Of a DNA stretch of 64,000 bases, positions 22,712 through 32,965 are shown piece by piece (position 1 is the first letter of the stretch; each line of letters opens with the position of its first letter). The translations under genes and the position numbers were made by a program. Source of the stretch: Massospora cicadina (Eukaryota; Entomophthoromycota; Entomophthoromycetes; Entomophthorales; Entomophthoraceae); the NCBI GenBank assembly GCA_022478985.1, contig JAKSZP010008029.1, forward strand, positions 105,282 through 169,281, in the 5' to 3' direction. Below the pieces are notes generated by a model, which saw only the letters and a list, made by a program, of their open reading frames with translations, had not been told where the DNA came from and did not search any database.

Positions 22712-23099
22712 GTGGCGGCAAAGAATTATGCAGCACCAGTAAAGAGCCAGAAATTTGGACTGAAGTTCTTAGGTCCATATAAGGTGATTTGGGTTGTCAA
22801 CAAGGTGGCATTTGAATTAGACCTTCTAGAAGGGTATAAGACCATCCAAATTACCATGGTTCACAACCTTGAGGATTCTGTGGGCGTGGACCAGAGCGAC
22901 CTTGGCCACTAAACCCATGGGAGGAGACAACCTGGAATATGAGGTCAAGCAAATCCTGAGGGAGCAGTGGGTTAGGGGTTTCCAGCAATTTCTGGTAAAG
23001 TGGAAAGGATATCTGGTGGAGGAAGCAACCTGGAAAACACCAGAGGAGTGTGCACGCTGCCCCAAGAAGATTCAAGAGTTTCTGAAATTACAAGTGGGT
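22712..23099 (+). pseudogene. Gypsy G integrase GPY module and chromodomain
   Basis: KFLGPYKVIWVVNKVAFELDL (22745-22830) is the GPY/F module. The chromodomain at about 22930-23090 reads LEYEVKQILREQW, FQQFLVKWKGY and EATWKTPEECARC; its aromatic-cage residues (Tyr, Trp, Trp) are all present. Chromodomains steer integration to marked chromatin. The frame ends at the M1 insertion, 23099. Confidence 0.85.
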
Positions 23100-23708
23100 T
23101 GTTGAATCTCAGCGATTCAATGAGTACCCGCTAAAGGGTTTTTTATACAGGGTTTCCCCCATTGAGCAATTAAAACGGTCAATATGATGATTGCCGATTC
23201 TTCAATACACCTTTAACCACTTAATTTTATAATAAACATGGGAGTAATTTCCCAATCACTTTATTTATTAAAAGAATATCTTTTCAGCGGATCCTTCCTT
23301 CGTCCACGCTCTTCCTCTCTTCTTCTTCTTTTCTTCACTTAATTCAAGACAATTCCTCCATTCCCCTTGTTTCACTGATATCCCAGAAGCCTCTGCCAGT
23401 ACTGACTCTTCTGCTTAGTTTATTCAGGTCGCCATCTTTTCATTGGTTTCAGTGTATTATACTTTAATTATCTATTGCCTTGATTCAAGGCGATCCAGAA
23501 CCCTTTCTTCAAATGTCAACATCACCTCATCACCCTATCTTGAAGGCAACCTGATAAGACCCATTATCGCCTTATCCTAAATTGACCAATCACTTATAGC
23601 TCTGAATCATCCTTGGCGGATTCTGCTCATTGATCCTTTGGCGGAATTCCTCCAACGATCCGCGTGGTCTTAATAATGGCTTGTCGTCCAGTCATATAAT
23701 TTCCAACA
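23100..23708 (-). repeat. Gypsy M1 3' LTR
   Basis: On plus it begins TGTTGAATCTCAGCG and ends TTCCAACA. It matches 30079-30688 closely over its whole length. Confidence 0.9.
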
Positions 23709-23709
23709 T

Positions 23710-23722
23710 TACCCCCCCTTTG
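23710..23722 (-). promoter_or_regulatory. Gypsy M1 polypurine tract
   Basis: Next to the 3' LTR, plus TACCCCCCCTTTGAC reads AAAGGGGGGG on the element strand, the primer for plus-strand DNA synthesis. M2 has the equivalent at 42325-42336. Confidence 0.7.
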
Positions 23723-23734
23723 ACTGGATGATAA

Positions 23735-25090
23735 GCTGTATACCTATTTTCCCTGTTCACTATGAGAGCCATTCCGCGCCAACATCTGCGAGTTTGTGAG
23801 TTCACCTTCTTCTACAGGTTGTGGTTAGGGCCAGAATTACCTGACCCAGGCCATATCCTGCTTCCCCAGTTCCCATTTCCCCTGGATGATGAAGATGAGG
23901 CTGATGTGGACCTTGCAAATGTACTGACTCAGGAAGAGATTCTTCCCAAATTCGTCAGTCACTTGGCCTCCTGGCGCGCCCCTTCAGGGACATTGTGGTC
24001 CAATTCCAGTGGGGAGCGGAGCGGAGTTGAGGGCCTTCTCATAACGAAATGACCCAACTTTTGGCGAGCGGCTTTAGTTGCCTAGTTCTTCCAACTCCTG
24101 TAGAACCCCATCCTGTGCCTCTGTCCATACAGCAGATGTTGTGCTTTGTGCAGTGGGTGATAGCCTGCTGGTCAGGGTCCTTCTCCCGCTCTCCTGCTCA
24201 CTTTCAATTCTTAGGGGTAAACTTCCACAACAACCAATTAACTCGCCTTTGTTCGGGGTCACCATGTTGTTCACCGCACTCAGTACTGATAATCCATCAC
24301 AGTACCTTCCCATCATGGCGCTTATAGGTAACTTAATTTTTCATCCCACCACCACTTTAGGTTCAGGAATAGAGCAGCACTGACAGCTCTCAAATGTGCC
24401 TGCCGCGCGGCTTTCACTGCAACTTCTCCTCTTCTAATAGTATATCTGATCATGGAGGACTTCCTTGTGGATTGCCTGGCCTTGGGCGCAGTCTTTTCTC
24501 CGTGAGCTGGCACACACCTGCTCACTCGACACCCCTTATGACTTTGGCCCCCTTTTTTGGCATACTCCTTGATTTCCTGGGAGCATCAACACATGTGGTT
24601 ACAAGTGCTGCTCCTTGTGGGACAGGAACAGTTCTGACTTGACCAATCAGCTGAACTTTCTCCACCTCATCTGTTACCGTGGAATCCCAATCAGTCCTCC
24701 TCTCCTAGTTCCATCGCACCGTCTTCTCCATTTCAACCTCGCATAATAGCCCAGGGGTGGACACCAGCCCTTTGCTATCACCTCAGCAGCCTTCGCCTCC
24801 ACCCCCAACCCCAGTTGAGTCCATAAAAATTATGGTACTTCTGAAGCAGCAGAAGAAGAAACACAGGTCCCATCAATCAAAACAAAAAGAACATCGCAGG
24901 AAGCCAAAAAAAGACAAAAAGACAAAAACAGCAAGGCGAAAGACCTTGAAGCACAACCTGCACAATAAATAAAAAGCTGCAAGCTCTTGCACATATATTA
25001 TCTAACTAAATGTATTATTATCTTTCTTTTTTTTCATTTATATCTATTTCTATTTTTGTTATTTTTTATATATTTTTATTTTATTTTTAT
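23735..25090 (+). other. Extra 1.36-kb segment in M1 with antisense open frames
   Basis: M2 has only about 35 bp between polypurine tract and integrase end, so this segment is special to M1. On the plus strand, opposite to the element, it has frames at 23762-24052 (acidic run DDEDEADVD), and at 24049-24327, 24394-24642 and 24757-24972, the last three in the same frame. The last ends in a Pro-rich stretch and a Lys/Arg-rich tail (QKEHRRKPKKDKKTKTARRK). I recognise no family. It may be a decayed antisense accessory gene like those known in some plant Gypsy elements, a captured host fragment, or a transposon insertion. T-rich sequence (25020-25097) precedes the integrase end. Confidence 0.45.
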
Positions 25091-25092
25091 TT

Positions 25093-25425
25093 TTATTGCT
25101 GCTTATATGGTTGAAGGAACTTTACATGCACACAATTTATAATATGGCCACTTGCAGGATCCTTGATAGTATAAGTTTCAAGTCCCACTTTCTCTATTGT
25201 CTCAAATGTCCCAATCCAACTATTAGCTAGTTTGTGCTTCTGGCCAAACCCATGCTGATCATGGAATAACACCATATCCCCATCTTTGAACTGCATTAGG
25301 CTACTCCGCCGTGCTTGATCTGCAGCCTGGGTTTTGATTTTCTTGGCAAGGCTGAATGAGTATGCTTCAGTTTGCAACTTAATCAGCGTGTTTGTGAGGG
25401 AGGTTAAGTATCGCTGCAGATCCAC
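25093..25425 (-). pseudogene. Gypsy M1 integrase C-terminal domain
   Basis: An open 110-codon frame: AKKIKTQAADQARRSSLMQF, GDMVLFHDQHGFGQKHKL, IGTFETIEKVGLETYTIKD and INCVHVKFLQPYKQQ, the DNA-binding SH3-like end of a Gypsy integrase. It ends the pol; no chromodomain follows. Confidence 0.75.
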
Positions 25426-25594
25426 TCCGCTGGTGTCCTCAATACAGGCATATAGCAGCGCAGGAAGAGCAGGGTGCCGCTTTTAAAGCAATTGAAAGGC
25501 TTTTTCCTGTGGCCAAATGGTAGCTTATATTGTAGGTGAATACTGCGGTAGAAAGAAGGGTACTCCAGTTGGAGGGTCTATCCATAATCAGTTT

Positions 25595-26300
25595 CTAGAG
25601 TATATTAACCAGGCCCCCATTAACTCGCTCAACCATTCCGTTAGACCAAGAGTGATACGGGGTTGTTAGGGCCCTGTGAATGGCCATTAATTCGTTGAGC
25701 TTGAGTAAATTGTGGGAGGTGAAGTTGGTTCCATTGTCAGTAAGGATAAACTGTGGGCAGCCATGCCGCTGTATGATACATTCCATTAAAAACTTAGCCA
25801 CAGTAACTGCCCCCAGATCCCAAATGGCTCGCGCCTTCACCCACCTTGTCAAGTGGTCAATTGCCTTCAGGATATACTTAGACCAATTTGCTCCGGTTGG
25901 CAGGGGCCCCACAACATTGATAGAGACAGTGTGCCAAGCAAAGCGAGGCTTTACCAACTGGTATGAAGTCTTCTGGTGGAACGGCTTCTCTACCTGGCAG
26001 TGGTGGCAGCAAGACAGGGTCTCAAGCACGTCATATTGCATGCTTTCCCAATAGTACCTTGGTCTTAACAATTCAAGAGTTTTCTGAACTCCGCCATGGC
26101 CAACTGCTCGATGTGCACCCATAATAATACTTGTGCAATTAGAAGGCCTGGGTATATTCACAGTAATGTCCCCTATACGCTTATACAATTCTCCCTTTCT
26201 TAGGAACATATTGGTCCTGAGTTCATCTAGTAACTTTATTACTTGAGGCGGTTCATCTTCATATCTTCCGCTGAGCATTTTATTGAACATTACATCACTT
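25595..26300 (-). pseudogene. Gypsy M1 integrase finger and core
   Basis: Part of a 305-codon open frame (25595-26512). HRAVGHGGVQKTLELL and CCHHCQVEK give the HHCC finger. The core has SINVVGPLPTGANW, LTDNGTNFTSH and NGMVERVNGG. The first catalytic Asp is replaced by Asn (AAT, plus 25916-25918; M2 has GAT), while the second Asp and Glu remain. The protein would be inactive although its frame is open. Confidence 0.8.
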
Positions 26301-26830
26301 AGATCAGCCATAACTGCGATTGTTGGCAATCTTGATAAGCAATCAGCGTTTTGATGTTTGGCTCCTGGTTGATGTAAAATCTCAAAGTCGTAAGCCTGCA
26401 GTTTAAGAGCCCATCGTGATAGCCACCCTTCAGGATCCTTTAAATTCTGCAACCAACGCAACAATGCATGATCCATCACAACTTTAAACTTTACTCCATT
26501 AAGTAAACTCAAAACTGTTTATATGCATAGATCACTGCTAAGCATTCCCACTTGGTTACAGTGTAATTGTGTTCATGGCAATTCAGGCTGCAACTACAGT
26601 ATGCCACGGGGTGCTCTTCTCCGTCATCATCCTTCTGAGACAGGACTTCCCCAACAGCAGAAAGGGACGCATCTGTTTGCACTATAAATTCCTTATCAAA
26701 ATTAGGATAGCGCAACACTGGCGCACTGACTAACGCCATTCAAAGTGTATTGAAGGCGCATTGATGTCACTCCATCTATTCAAACATTGCATCTTTCTTC
26801 AATAACTCAAACTGCGGACCTCCTATGCAA
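26301..26830 (-). pseudogene. Gypsy M1 RNase H
   Basis: RYPNFDKEFIVQTDASLSAVG, HPVAYCSCSLN and ECLAVIYAYKQF in 26509-26739, then KFKVVMDHALLRWLQNLKD and HQPGAKHQNADCLSRLP in the neighbouring frame. The D of VMDHALLRW and of VQTDAS are present. A one-base shift near 26510 separates the halves. Confidence 0.8.
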
Positions 26831-26859
26831 CTGAAATTGGGTATGAATTGGTGGTTGTA

Positions 26860-27560
26860 ACCCACCATTCCCAAAAACACCTGAATGTCCCACTTATTAG
26901 TGGGTTTAGTCATCCTCTGAATGGCTTCTACCTTAGCTGGTTGAGTCTTAGCCCAGTTGCATCCACCACAAACCCAAGATACTCAAGCTGATCTTTGAAG
27001 AAGTGGCATTTATGAGGCTTTATTTTGATATTGGCCTCAGCCAGTCAACGAAATACCTCTTTCAAGTGGGTGAGATGCTCAGTAAACGTGTGAGAGAAGA
27101 TGTTAGTATCATCGAGATAAACAAGAATGCATGACAGCTTCAAATCACTCAGTATAGTATCCATTGCTTGTTGAAATGTAGCTGGGGCGTTACATAGACC
27201 CTGCGACATGTGTGTTAGTTGGAAAAGCCCTTTTGAGGTGATTATTGCACATTTTTCATGCTCCTCCCTAGGCAACTCAATTTGCCAATAACCAGATATC
27301 AAATCCATCGCTGAGAAGTAGTGAGCTCCTCCAAGCTGGTCTAGTGCATCATCAATCCGTGGCAGAGGGTATGAATATTTTTTGGTGATGCTATTGAGCT
27401 TCTGGTAGTCAATTATTACACGGTTAGTGCCATCCTTTTTTTACAATTAGGACAGGTGAAGCCCATGGACTCTTGGATGGTTTAAGCATTCCCTGCTCCA
27501 ACAGTTTTTCAATTTCCTCCATGACAACTTCTTCAGCTGCCCGTGATTAATGGATTGGTC
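26860..27560 (-). pseudogene. Gypsy M1 reverse transcriptase
   Basis: VIIDYQKLNSITKKYSYPLPRIDD and GGAHYFSAMDLISGYWQIEL lead to GLCNAPATFQQAMDT and the catalytic YLDD box at 27109-27120. A run of T at about 27434 marks a shift between the entry region and the palm. Confidence 0.85.
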
Positions 27561-27949
27561 AAGACCTGATGGGAGGATGGTCCCCAGTATCAAGTCAATG
27601 AACAACCCCCCTAAGTGCACCCCATATTATGATTGTCAACTGCAAAGATCTCCTTATACTTTTGAATAGCGCTTCACCCCGCTCCTTTTGATCTTCAGAT
27701 AACCCCAATAAATTTTCCCGCGGTACAACCACCATTGCACTGAGAGGTGGTTCAATGGGCAAACTGAATTCATCCAGAGACCTAAACTCATGAACCTGTT
27801 TAATCTCTTTTACTGAATTCAGATGTAAATATGCTATAATTTGATGCCGGTGGATTTAAATGGGACTGTTTGAATATTTCTATCAATACTTTGATTTCCC
27901 CATGGCCTGGTAATATGATACTGGGAGCCATATGGGGCTCAAACCGCGA

Positions 27950-28620
27950 TTAATGATAAGGTCCAATGATCTCCCCATAGAGCCCCGCTGGCACTTCCAC
28001 TTCTAACTCAGTGTCAATTATTAATTGATGTCCAGAGGTAATGGATATAGCTCCAGCTGCTCTAAGCGGTAACCCTTGGTATTTATATATCTGATGAGGA
28101 AGGGCCCGCGTTCTCTTTTTTAAATGATGATAATGCACTGGGATCACCTCATCGCTGTAGGCAAGTTTGATTTGTCCCATGCGCATTGAACTTGTCAATG
28201 CTCTACATGAAGAGAAATATATAGGGATTAGCTGCCCAGCAATGGCTAGGGTCTCTTCCATCATGTCCAGTATAGCCCCATAGTGTTGCATAAATGCAGT
28301 TCTGATCAATAAATCATAGTTACTGTTTGGCAATACCACTGCTGGAGCCTTCACAACAATAGATCTGAACCCCCCCCAGGGTGGGACCATCTAGTACTAA
28401 AAAAACAATAGATCTGAACCGCAAGGGAAGAGCACTATATGCTCCCTCAGAAGTGGTGGTTTCAGCTCCAGCGTCCCATACACCACTCGGTGGTCTATGT
28501 CAAGTTTTAAGGACAACTTCGCCACTAATCTAGTGGAGACAATGTTAACAGGGGCGCCTTTATCGATGATAGCCTATACCCTAGTTTTGGCTACCACAAT
28601 GTTGCAGTAAGTGCACTGAA
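27950..28620 (-). pseudogene. Gypsy M1 protease region
   Basis: On the minus strand, AIIDKGAPVNIVSTRLVAKL carries the active-site loop with DKG (28553-28567) where DTG or DSG is expected; M2 reads DTS. AVVLPNSNYDLLIRTAFMQHYGA follows. A micro LINE insertion (28372-28403) interrupts the gene between these parts. Confidence 0.65.
28356..28420 (+). mobile_element. Micro LINE insertion (32 bp) with 16-bp target duplication
   Basis: ACAATAGATCTGAACC occurs at 28356-28371 and 28405-28420. Between them 28372-28403 contains TGGGACCATCTAGTACT and a short A run, the same 3' end as LINE-1 (TGGGACCATCCAGTACT at about 338-354). Gypsy M2 lacks it at the matching place (about 45615-45650). Confidence 0.9.
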
Positions 28621-28799
28621 TAGGATGCATCCTGGCTATTCACCTTGTGTACACTTAAAGATTCAGGTTTTGCCCAGGAAATCAAAATACCCGCCCCAAG
28701 TTTTAGGGTATCTGTTTATGATAGTGTCCACTGAGAGGGCGACATTTATTCCTCTCAATGACAGGGCATCTGCATCCAGTTTTAGCTGGTCTAATTGAT

Positions 28800-30060
28800 T
28801 TTAGTTGAACAGTTGACAAGCATAAAGCTTTGGTTGATCCAGAGAGTTTCTGTCCGCCGTTTCTTTATCATGTGCTTGGGTTAGCACATTTACTTTCCCA
28901 ACAAGTGGGTGGTAAATGAAAGTATCATCATACTGCGAGGCTTCAGCCATATTTGACACAGTGGACTCAAGTGGGAAATGTAAGTTCAAGGTAGCAGCAG
29001 TAGAGATTCCCTTCTCTACTCCGCTCAGGCTTTTCTTTGATAGCCCTGCTCTTGTCGCAAGGGAGGGATCTATCAGTTAAGACACCATCATCCCGTATGC
29101 CCTTTATGTCCACAATTAAAACAACTTACTCCGTAAGACCTACGGCCATGTTTAGGATGAGTTGGTACATATGGCAGTTGATTTTGAAAAGGTTCGACAT
29201 AACCAGGCCCCTCACAGCATAATGACCACCCTCGTGCAGCATAGTTAGGGCCAGATTGGTAGCTGGTTTTGTGTTGATCAGCAACCAAGGAATGTCCATG
29301 GTACTGAGAAGGGTATCCTGATGGAATTTCTCCTACCCAGTTATCTCTTCTCACATGATTAGGGCGAACAATTGTGTTAGCGCGGGTCTTCTCAGTATTG
29401 GGTGGGGTGAAATTAGCAGATAATCGACATACAAACTGAAAAAGTTTAAGGAGAGGTACGTCCAGCTCTAACAATGGAGCTATGACATTGTAAAGCTCAG
29501 GGTATGGCTTCACTGCTGAGGCCATAGCTATACACACATCAACTTCATATAGAATGCCTGCTCCAATCAACACATGATCTTCCATAGTAAATCATTCAGC
29601 AAATGCAGTGAGGGTCTCATTCCGCTGAAACCCAATGGTCAAAAACTCAGCTTTCCGCTGAAACATTTTCGCATTTCTGCTGAACAGTCGCAGCACAGTC
29701 TCCTTAACTCATGGTATGAAATGGAACTAGCTGAGAGGTAACAGATGACTTAATCCACACTTCCAACATCCAAAGAGGAGAGTAACAGCTTTGCCCTTTG
29801 TCAATCTGAAGTTCCCTCCATCACAAAATCAAATCAGCAAAGAAACCAGTAATATATCCATCATGACTGAATGGGTGCTACTTGTCACTGTAAACTCTTT
29901 GAAGCAACTCATCCTGTTTTTCGAGCACAGTACTTAATACAAGTCTCATCTCCTTGTAGGGCCCAAGGCCATTGTTTAGTGCAGATTTTGTTTGGAAACA
30001 ACCAGGATGTGACATATCCACCAGTTGAATTTTCATTTTTTTGTTATTGGTCAATGGGCC
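28800..30060 (-). pseudogene. Gypsy M1 gag
   Basis: Starts near the primer-binding site (frame 29878-30078, HPGCFQTKSALNNGL). The frame 29088-29585 contains MEDHVLIGAGILYEVDVC, VPLLKLFQFVCRLSANF and the zinc knuckle start CFNCGHKGH, after which a TGA falls where the last Cys is expected. A downstream piece (28801-28989) leads to the protease. M2's gag is closely related. Confidence 0.7.
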
Positions 30061-30077
30061 CCCTGTAGTGAGCACCA
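30051..30077 (-). promoter_or_regulatory. Gypsy M1 primer-binding site
   Basis: On the element strand TGGTGCTCACTACAGGGG follows the 5' LTR after 1 base; the match to M2 (TGGTACTCACTACAGGGG) extends over about 26 bases. TGG fits a tRNA CCA end. Confidence 0.65.
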
Positions 30078-30078
30078 C

Positions 30079-30688
30079 TATTGAATCTCAGTGATTTGAT
30101 GAGTACCCGCTAAAGGGTCTTTTATACAGGATTTCCCCCATTGAGAAATTAGAATGGTTGATATGATGATCGCCAGTTCTTCGATACACCTTTAACCACT
30201 TAATTTTATAATAGACATAGGAGTAATTTCCCAATCACTTTCTTTATTAAAAGAATATCTTTTCAGCGGATCCTTCCTTCTTCCACGCTCTTCCTCTCTT
30301 CTTCTTCTTTTCTTCACTTAATTCAAGACAAGTCCTCCATTCCCCTTGTTTCACTGATATCCCAGCAGCCTCTGCCAGTACTGACTCTTCTGCTTAGTTT
30401 ATTCAGGTCGCCATCTTTTCATTGGTTTCAGTGTATTATTCTTTAATTATCTATTGCCTTGATTCAAGGCAATCCAGAACCATTTCATCAAATGTTGACA
30501 TCACCTCATCGCCCTATTTTGAAGGCAACCCAATAAGACCCATTATCGCCTTATCCTAAATCGACCAATCACTTATAGCTCTGAATCATCCTCAGCGGAT
30601 TCTGCTCATTGATCCTTTGGCAGAATTCCTCCACTGATCCGCGTGGTCTTAATAGTGGCTTGTCATCCAGTCATATAAATTCCCAACA
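30079..30688 (-). repeat. Gypsy M1 5' LTR
   Basis: Plus start TATTGAATCTCAG (TG start changed to TA) and end TCCCAACA. Partner of 23100-23708. Confidence 0.9.
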
Positions 30689-30695
30689 GGGGTGA

Positions 30696-30947
30696 TGTGA
30701 TGGATTGGGGCCATCCTGATCCACACATCAACCTCATGAATATCAGTTCAAATTTGTGTACAAATTCAGAGGTTGGATTTAAAGAGTCAGACCAATAAGA
30801 AAAACCACTTGAGTCAGAAATCATAGGTAAGGATTTGGGATTTAAGAAAGATGACTGATCTGATGTATCAGATGTCTGGTGTTTTGAATCCTCCAAATTT
30901 TCATAATTTGGGATATGAAACTTTCATGAGCAACAATTTGGATGTCA
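30696..30947 (+). repeat. Gypsy G 3' LTR, left piece
   Basis: TGTGATGGATTGGGG to the LINE-2 insertion point, matching 18223-18475. Confidence 0.85.
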
Positions 30948-32528
30948 CCAAGCCCGCTGGTCCCCAGAGCCCCATTTTCTAACTGCTTTAACAACTTGCT
31001 CACGGGATCGCTTTCCCTGCCCACCCCACACCACCCCGCTTATGCTCCCTTTTGTGCCAGGCCCCACCGCTGGCCCAGTCCGCCACTTGGGGGTGTGGCT
31101 GGAGGCGGGAGGGTACGCCTCAATGGTGATGGAGAATCATATCCTAGACAACGTTAAAACGCATAGCTTCCTTTAAAGCTCGCCAGACCTCCCTTTCAGT
31201 CAGGGTAGTGCTAGCCAACTCTATGCTCCTTTCTAAAGTTTGGTTTGGGGCCCACGCCATCACTTTTTCCCTTTTTTTCTTCAAGTCATTATACGCCCTT
31301 CTGAAAGGGTAGCTTTGGTTAGGCTGCCCACCACCAGTGCGCCTGGATATCATGTTTGGCCCTCGCCATGGTGGTGGCATGGGCCTGCTCAACTATGAGG
31401 TCCACGCCGCCAATATACTTGGCACCTGGATTGCTGCAGTCACCAACCCAATGGTCTCAACCCAGCACCAGTCCCGTACAGCCTGCTCCAACTTCTCCCG
31501 CGCCCTGGGACTCAGCAATCCTACCCATCCCCATTTTCTGTTAAAGTACCTTGCCTCATACCCTTCTGCTGCGGGCCCATATGGGACGTTGCCCCACTTC
31601 AAAAGAATTCTCATCTCCATGGGGAGCACTGAGTGGAGAATTCACATCAGTGGACACACCATCCAGAAGAGGCGCCCTACTTCTCAGTTCACCCAGGAAG
31701 TACAAGGACAACCCATTCTGAACGGAGTGATACCCATGAGGTCCCCTATCATAGCCAGGATGGACTACCTGGACATGTTGGACATCCCCTGCTCCCTTGA
31801 TACCCAGAAAGCCATTTGGAAGTACGCCCACCACCTTCTTCTGCAGCCGCATATTTGTTTCCATATGTGGTACTGCTTGAGATGGCTATACTGTGCTGCT
31901 GAACACTCTAACGCTTTGCACTTATCTTGTGTCATGTGTGGCCATTATGGAACTTTGGTTCACCGCCTGGAAGAGTGCCCTTCCTCAAAAGCGATATGGC
32001 GTGAGGTTCAGCATCTCTTTCGCCAGGATTGGGCACAGTCCTTCAGTCTATCTAAGGACATATTTGCCTTCTCCTTGAATTCCCCTGTACAACCTTCCCT
32101 CTGATACATAGTAGTTGCAATGCTATGTGGACTATCCACATGGTTGTCTTTAATGCTATATCAGGCTCTACTCCCACCCTCCAGGAAGCTGTACGCCGGT
32201 TCCAGTCACACCTTGTGGACCACTTTCAAGAATGGATGTTTGGGTACCTACCATCCCATCGCTGCCAATTGGTCTCATCCAGTTTTCTGGTTTGGTTCAT
32301 CACTTCAGACCCCTTCATACATACGTGCTCAATAGTAGCATAAGCCCCTACACATGTAACCCCCCTTCCATTTCTTGGCGTTCCCGCTGGCAACAGGAGA
32401 TAGAGTTTGCTTCTCTGGGGTGCCCTCCTCTTGCTGATGTTCATTTCATTAGTTTACTTATTGGAAGTGTCCGTCCCCTGGTCATTCTTCCCCAAATAAG
32501 GTTTTAAAAATTTAAAATTTAAAATTTA
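30948..32528 (+). mobile_element. LINE-2: 5'-truncated copy of the LINE-F family
   Basis: Flanked by AACAATTTGGATGTCA (30932-30947) and AACAATTTGAATGTCA (32529-32544), a 16-bp target duplication with one mismatch, inside the Gypsy G 3' LTR. It holds only the post-RT part of ORF2. The 3' tail is TTTAAAA repeats (32500-32528), like LINE-F. Confidence 0.9.
31000..32340 (+). pseudogene. LINE-2 ORF2 C-terminal region
   Basis: Starts in the RT thumb (LGVWLEAGGYAS near 31090), then an open 255-codon frame (31337-32104) with HGGGMGLLNYEVHAANILGT, YLDMLDIPCS and the Cys/His finger CVMCGHYGTLVHRLEEC. A stop near 32102 breaks the end, after which the conserved HTCSIV (near 32330) is read in another frame. 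Closest relative here is LINE-F 13750-15010. Confidence 0.8.
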
Positions 32529-32544
32529 AACAATTTGAATGTCA

Positions 32545-32965
32545 AACAAAAGCCTAATCCAGGTTTCAATAATATAAACTATCATAAATGCTTTAAAATG
32601 AGGAAACGACAACTGTAGATACAGTTTTGTTTTCTCAAAAGTGAAATCACAATAAAGATCTCATCTTGCTTGCTTGAATTTTTTTATTTTTATTTTAAAA
32701 AATATCAGTCAGAATAACCAGAATGATGAGCTCTACCAGTGAGCTGGGACAGACATTGGCCTCATTTGCAGTTCTCTATTGTGTCCAGGCCTTGCTGTTT
32801 GCCTACAGTATCGCTGGAACCTTGGGTTATGAATAAATTGCAAATTCTGAAAATGGCGCGTGGGTTTGGGGTAATTCTCTATGGGTTTATCAGTCATGTG
32901 GTTGGTAACATAACTGGTGCTTTCCAACTCCTTCATCACATATTGGCATGAACCCATTCATTACA
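32545..32965 (+). repeat. Gypsy G 3' LTR, right piece
   Basis: Matches 18476-18889 and ends CATTACA. Joined to 30696-30947 it gives about 673 bp against 667 for the 5' LTR. Confidence 0.85.

Larger units (their letters stand above)
23100..30688 (-). mobile_element. Gypsy M1: complete minus-strand LTR retrotransposon
   Basis: LTRs of 609 and 610 bp at 23100-23708 and 30079-30688, with TGTTG/CAACA ends. Between them on the minus strand: primer-binding site, gag, protease, RT, RNase H, integrase, polypurine tract. Flanks TGGGT (23095-23099) and GGGGT (30689-30693) are a target duplication with one mismatch. It sits between the chromodomain and the 3' LTR of Gypsy G. The LTRs differ mostly by transitions, roughly 5-8% by eye. 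Confidence 0.9.
18223..32965 (+). mobile_element. Gypsy G: chromodomain LTR retrotransposon containing two further insertions
   Basis: 5' LTR 18223-18889 (667 bp, TGTGCTGG to ATTACA). The 3' LTR starts TGTGATGG at 30696 and ends ATTACA at 32965, but is split by LINE-2. Between them: gag, protease, RT, RNase H, integrase and chromodomain (18925-23099), then Gypsy M1 (23100-30688). With M1 and LINE-2 removed the element is about 5.5 kb. The flanks ACACC and ATAGC are not a convincing target duplication. It lies inside Gypsy E between gag and protease. Confidence 0.8.

Noticed and set aside
24757..24972. Lys-rich frame as an independent host gene
   Set aside because: It sits inside M1 between integrase and LTR, has no start context or exon structure; described as part of the antisense segment instead.
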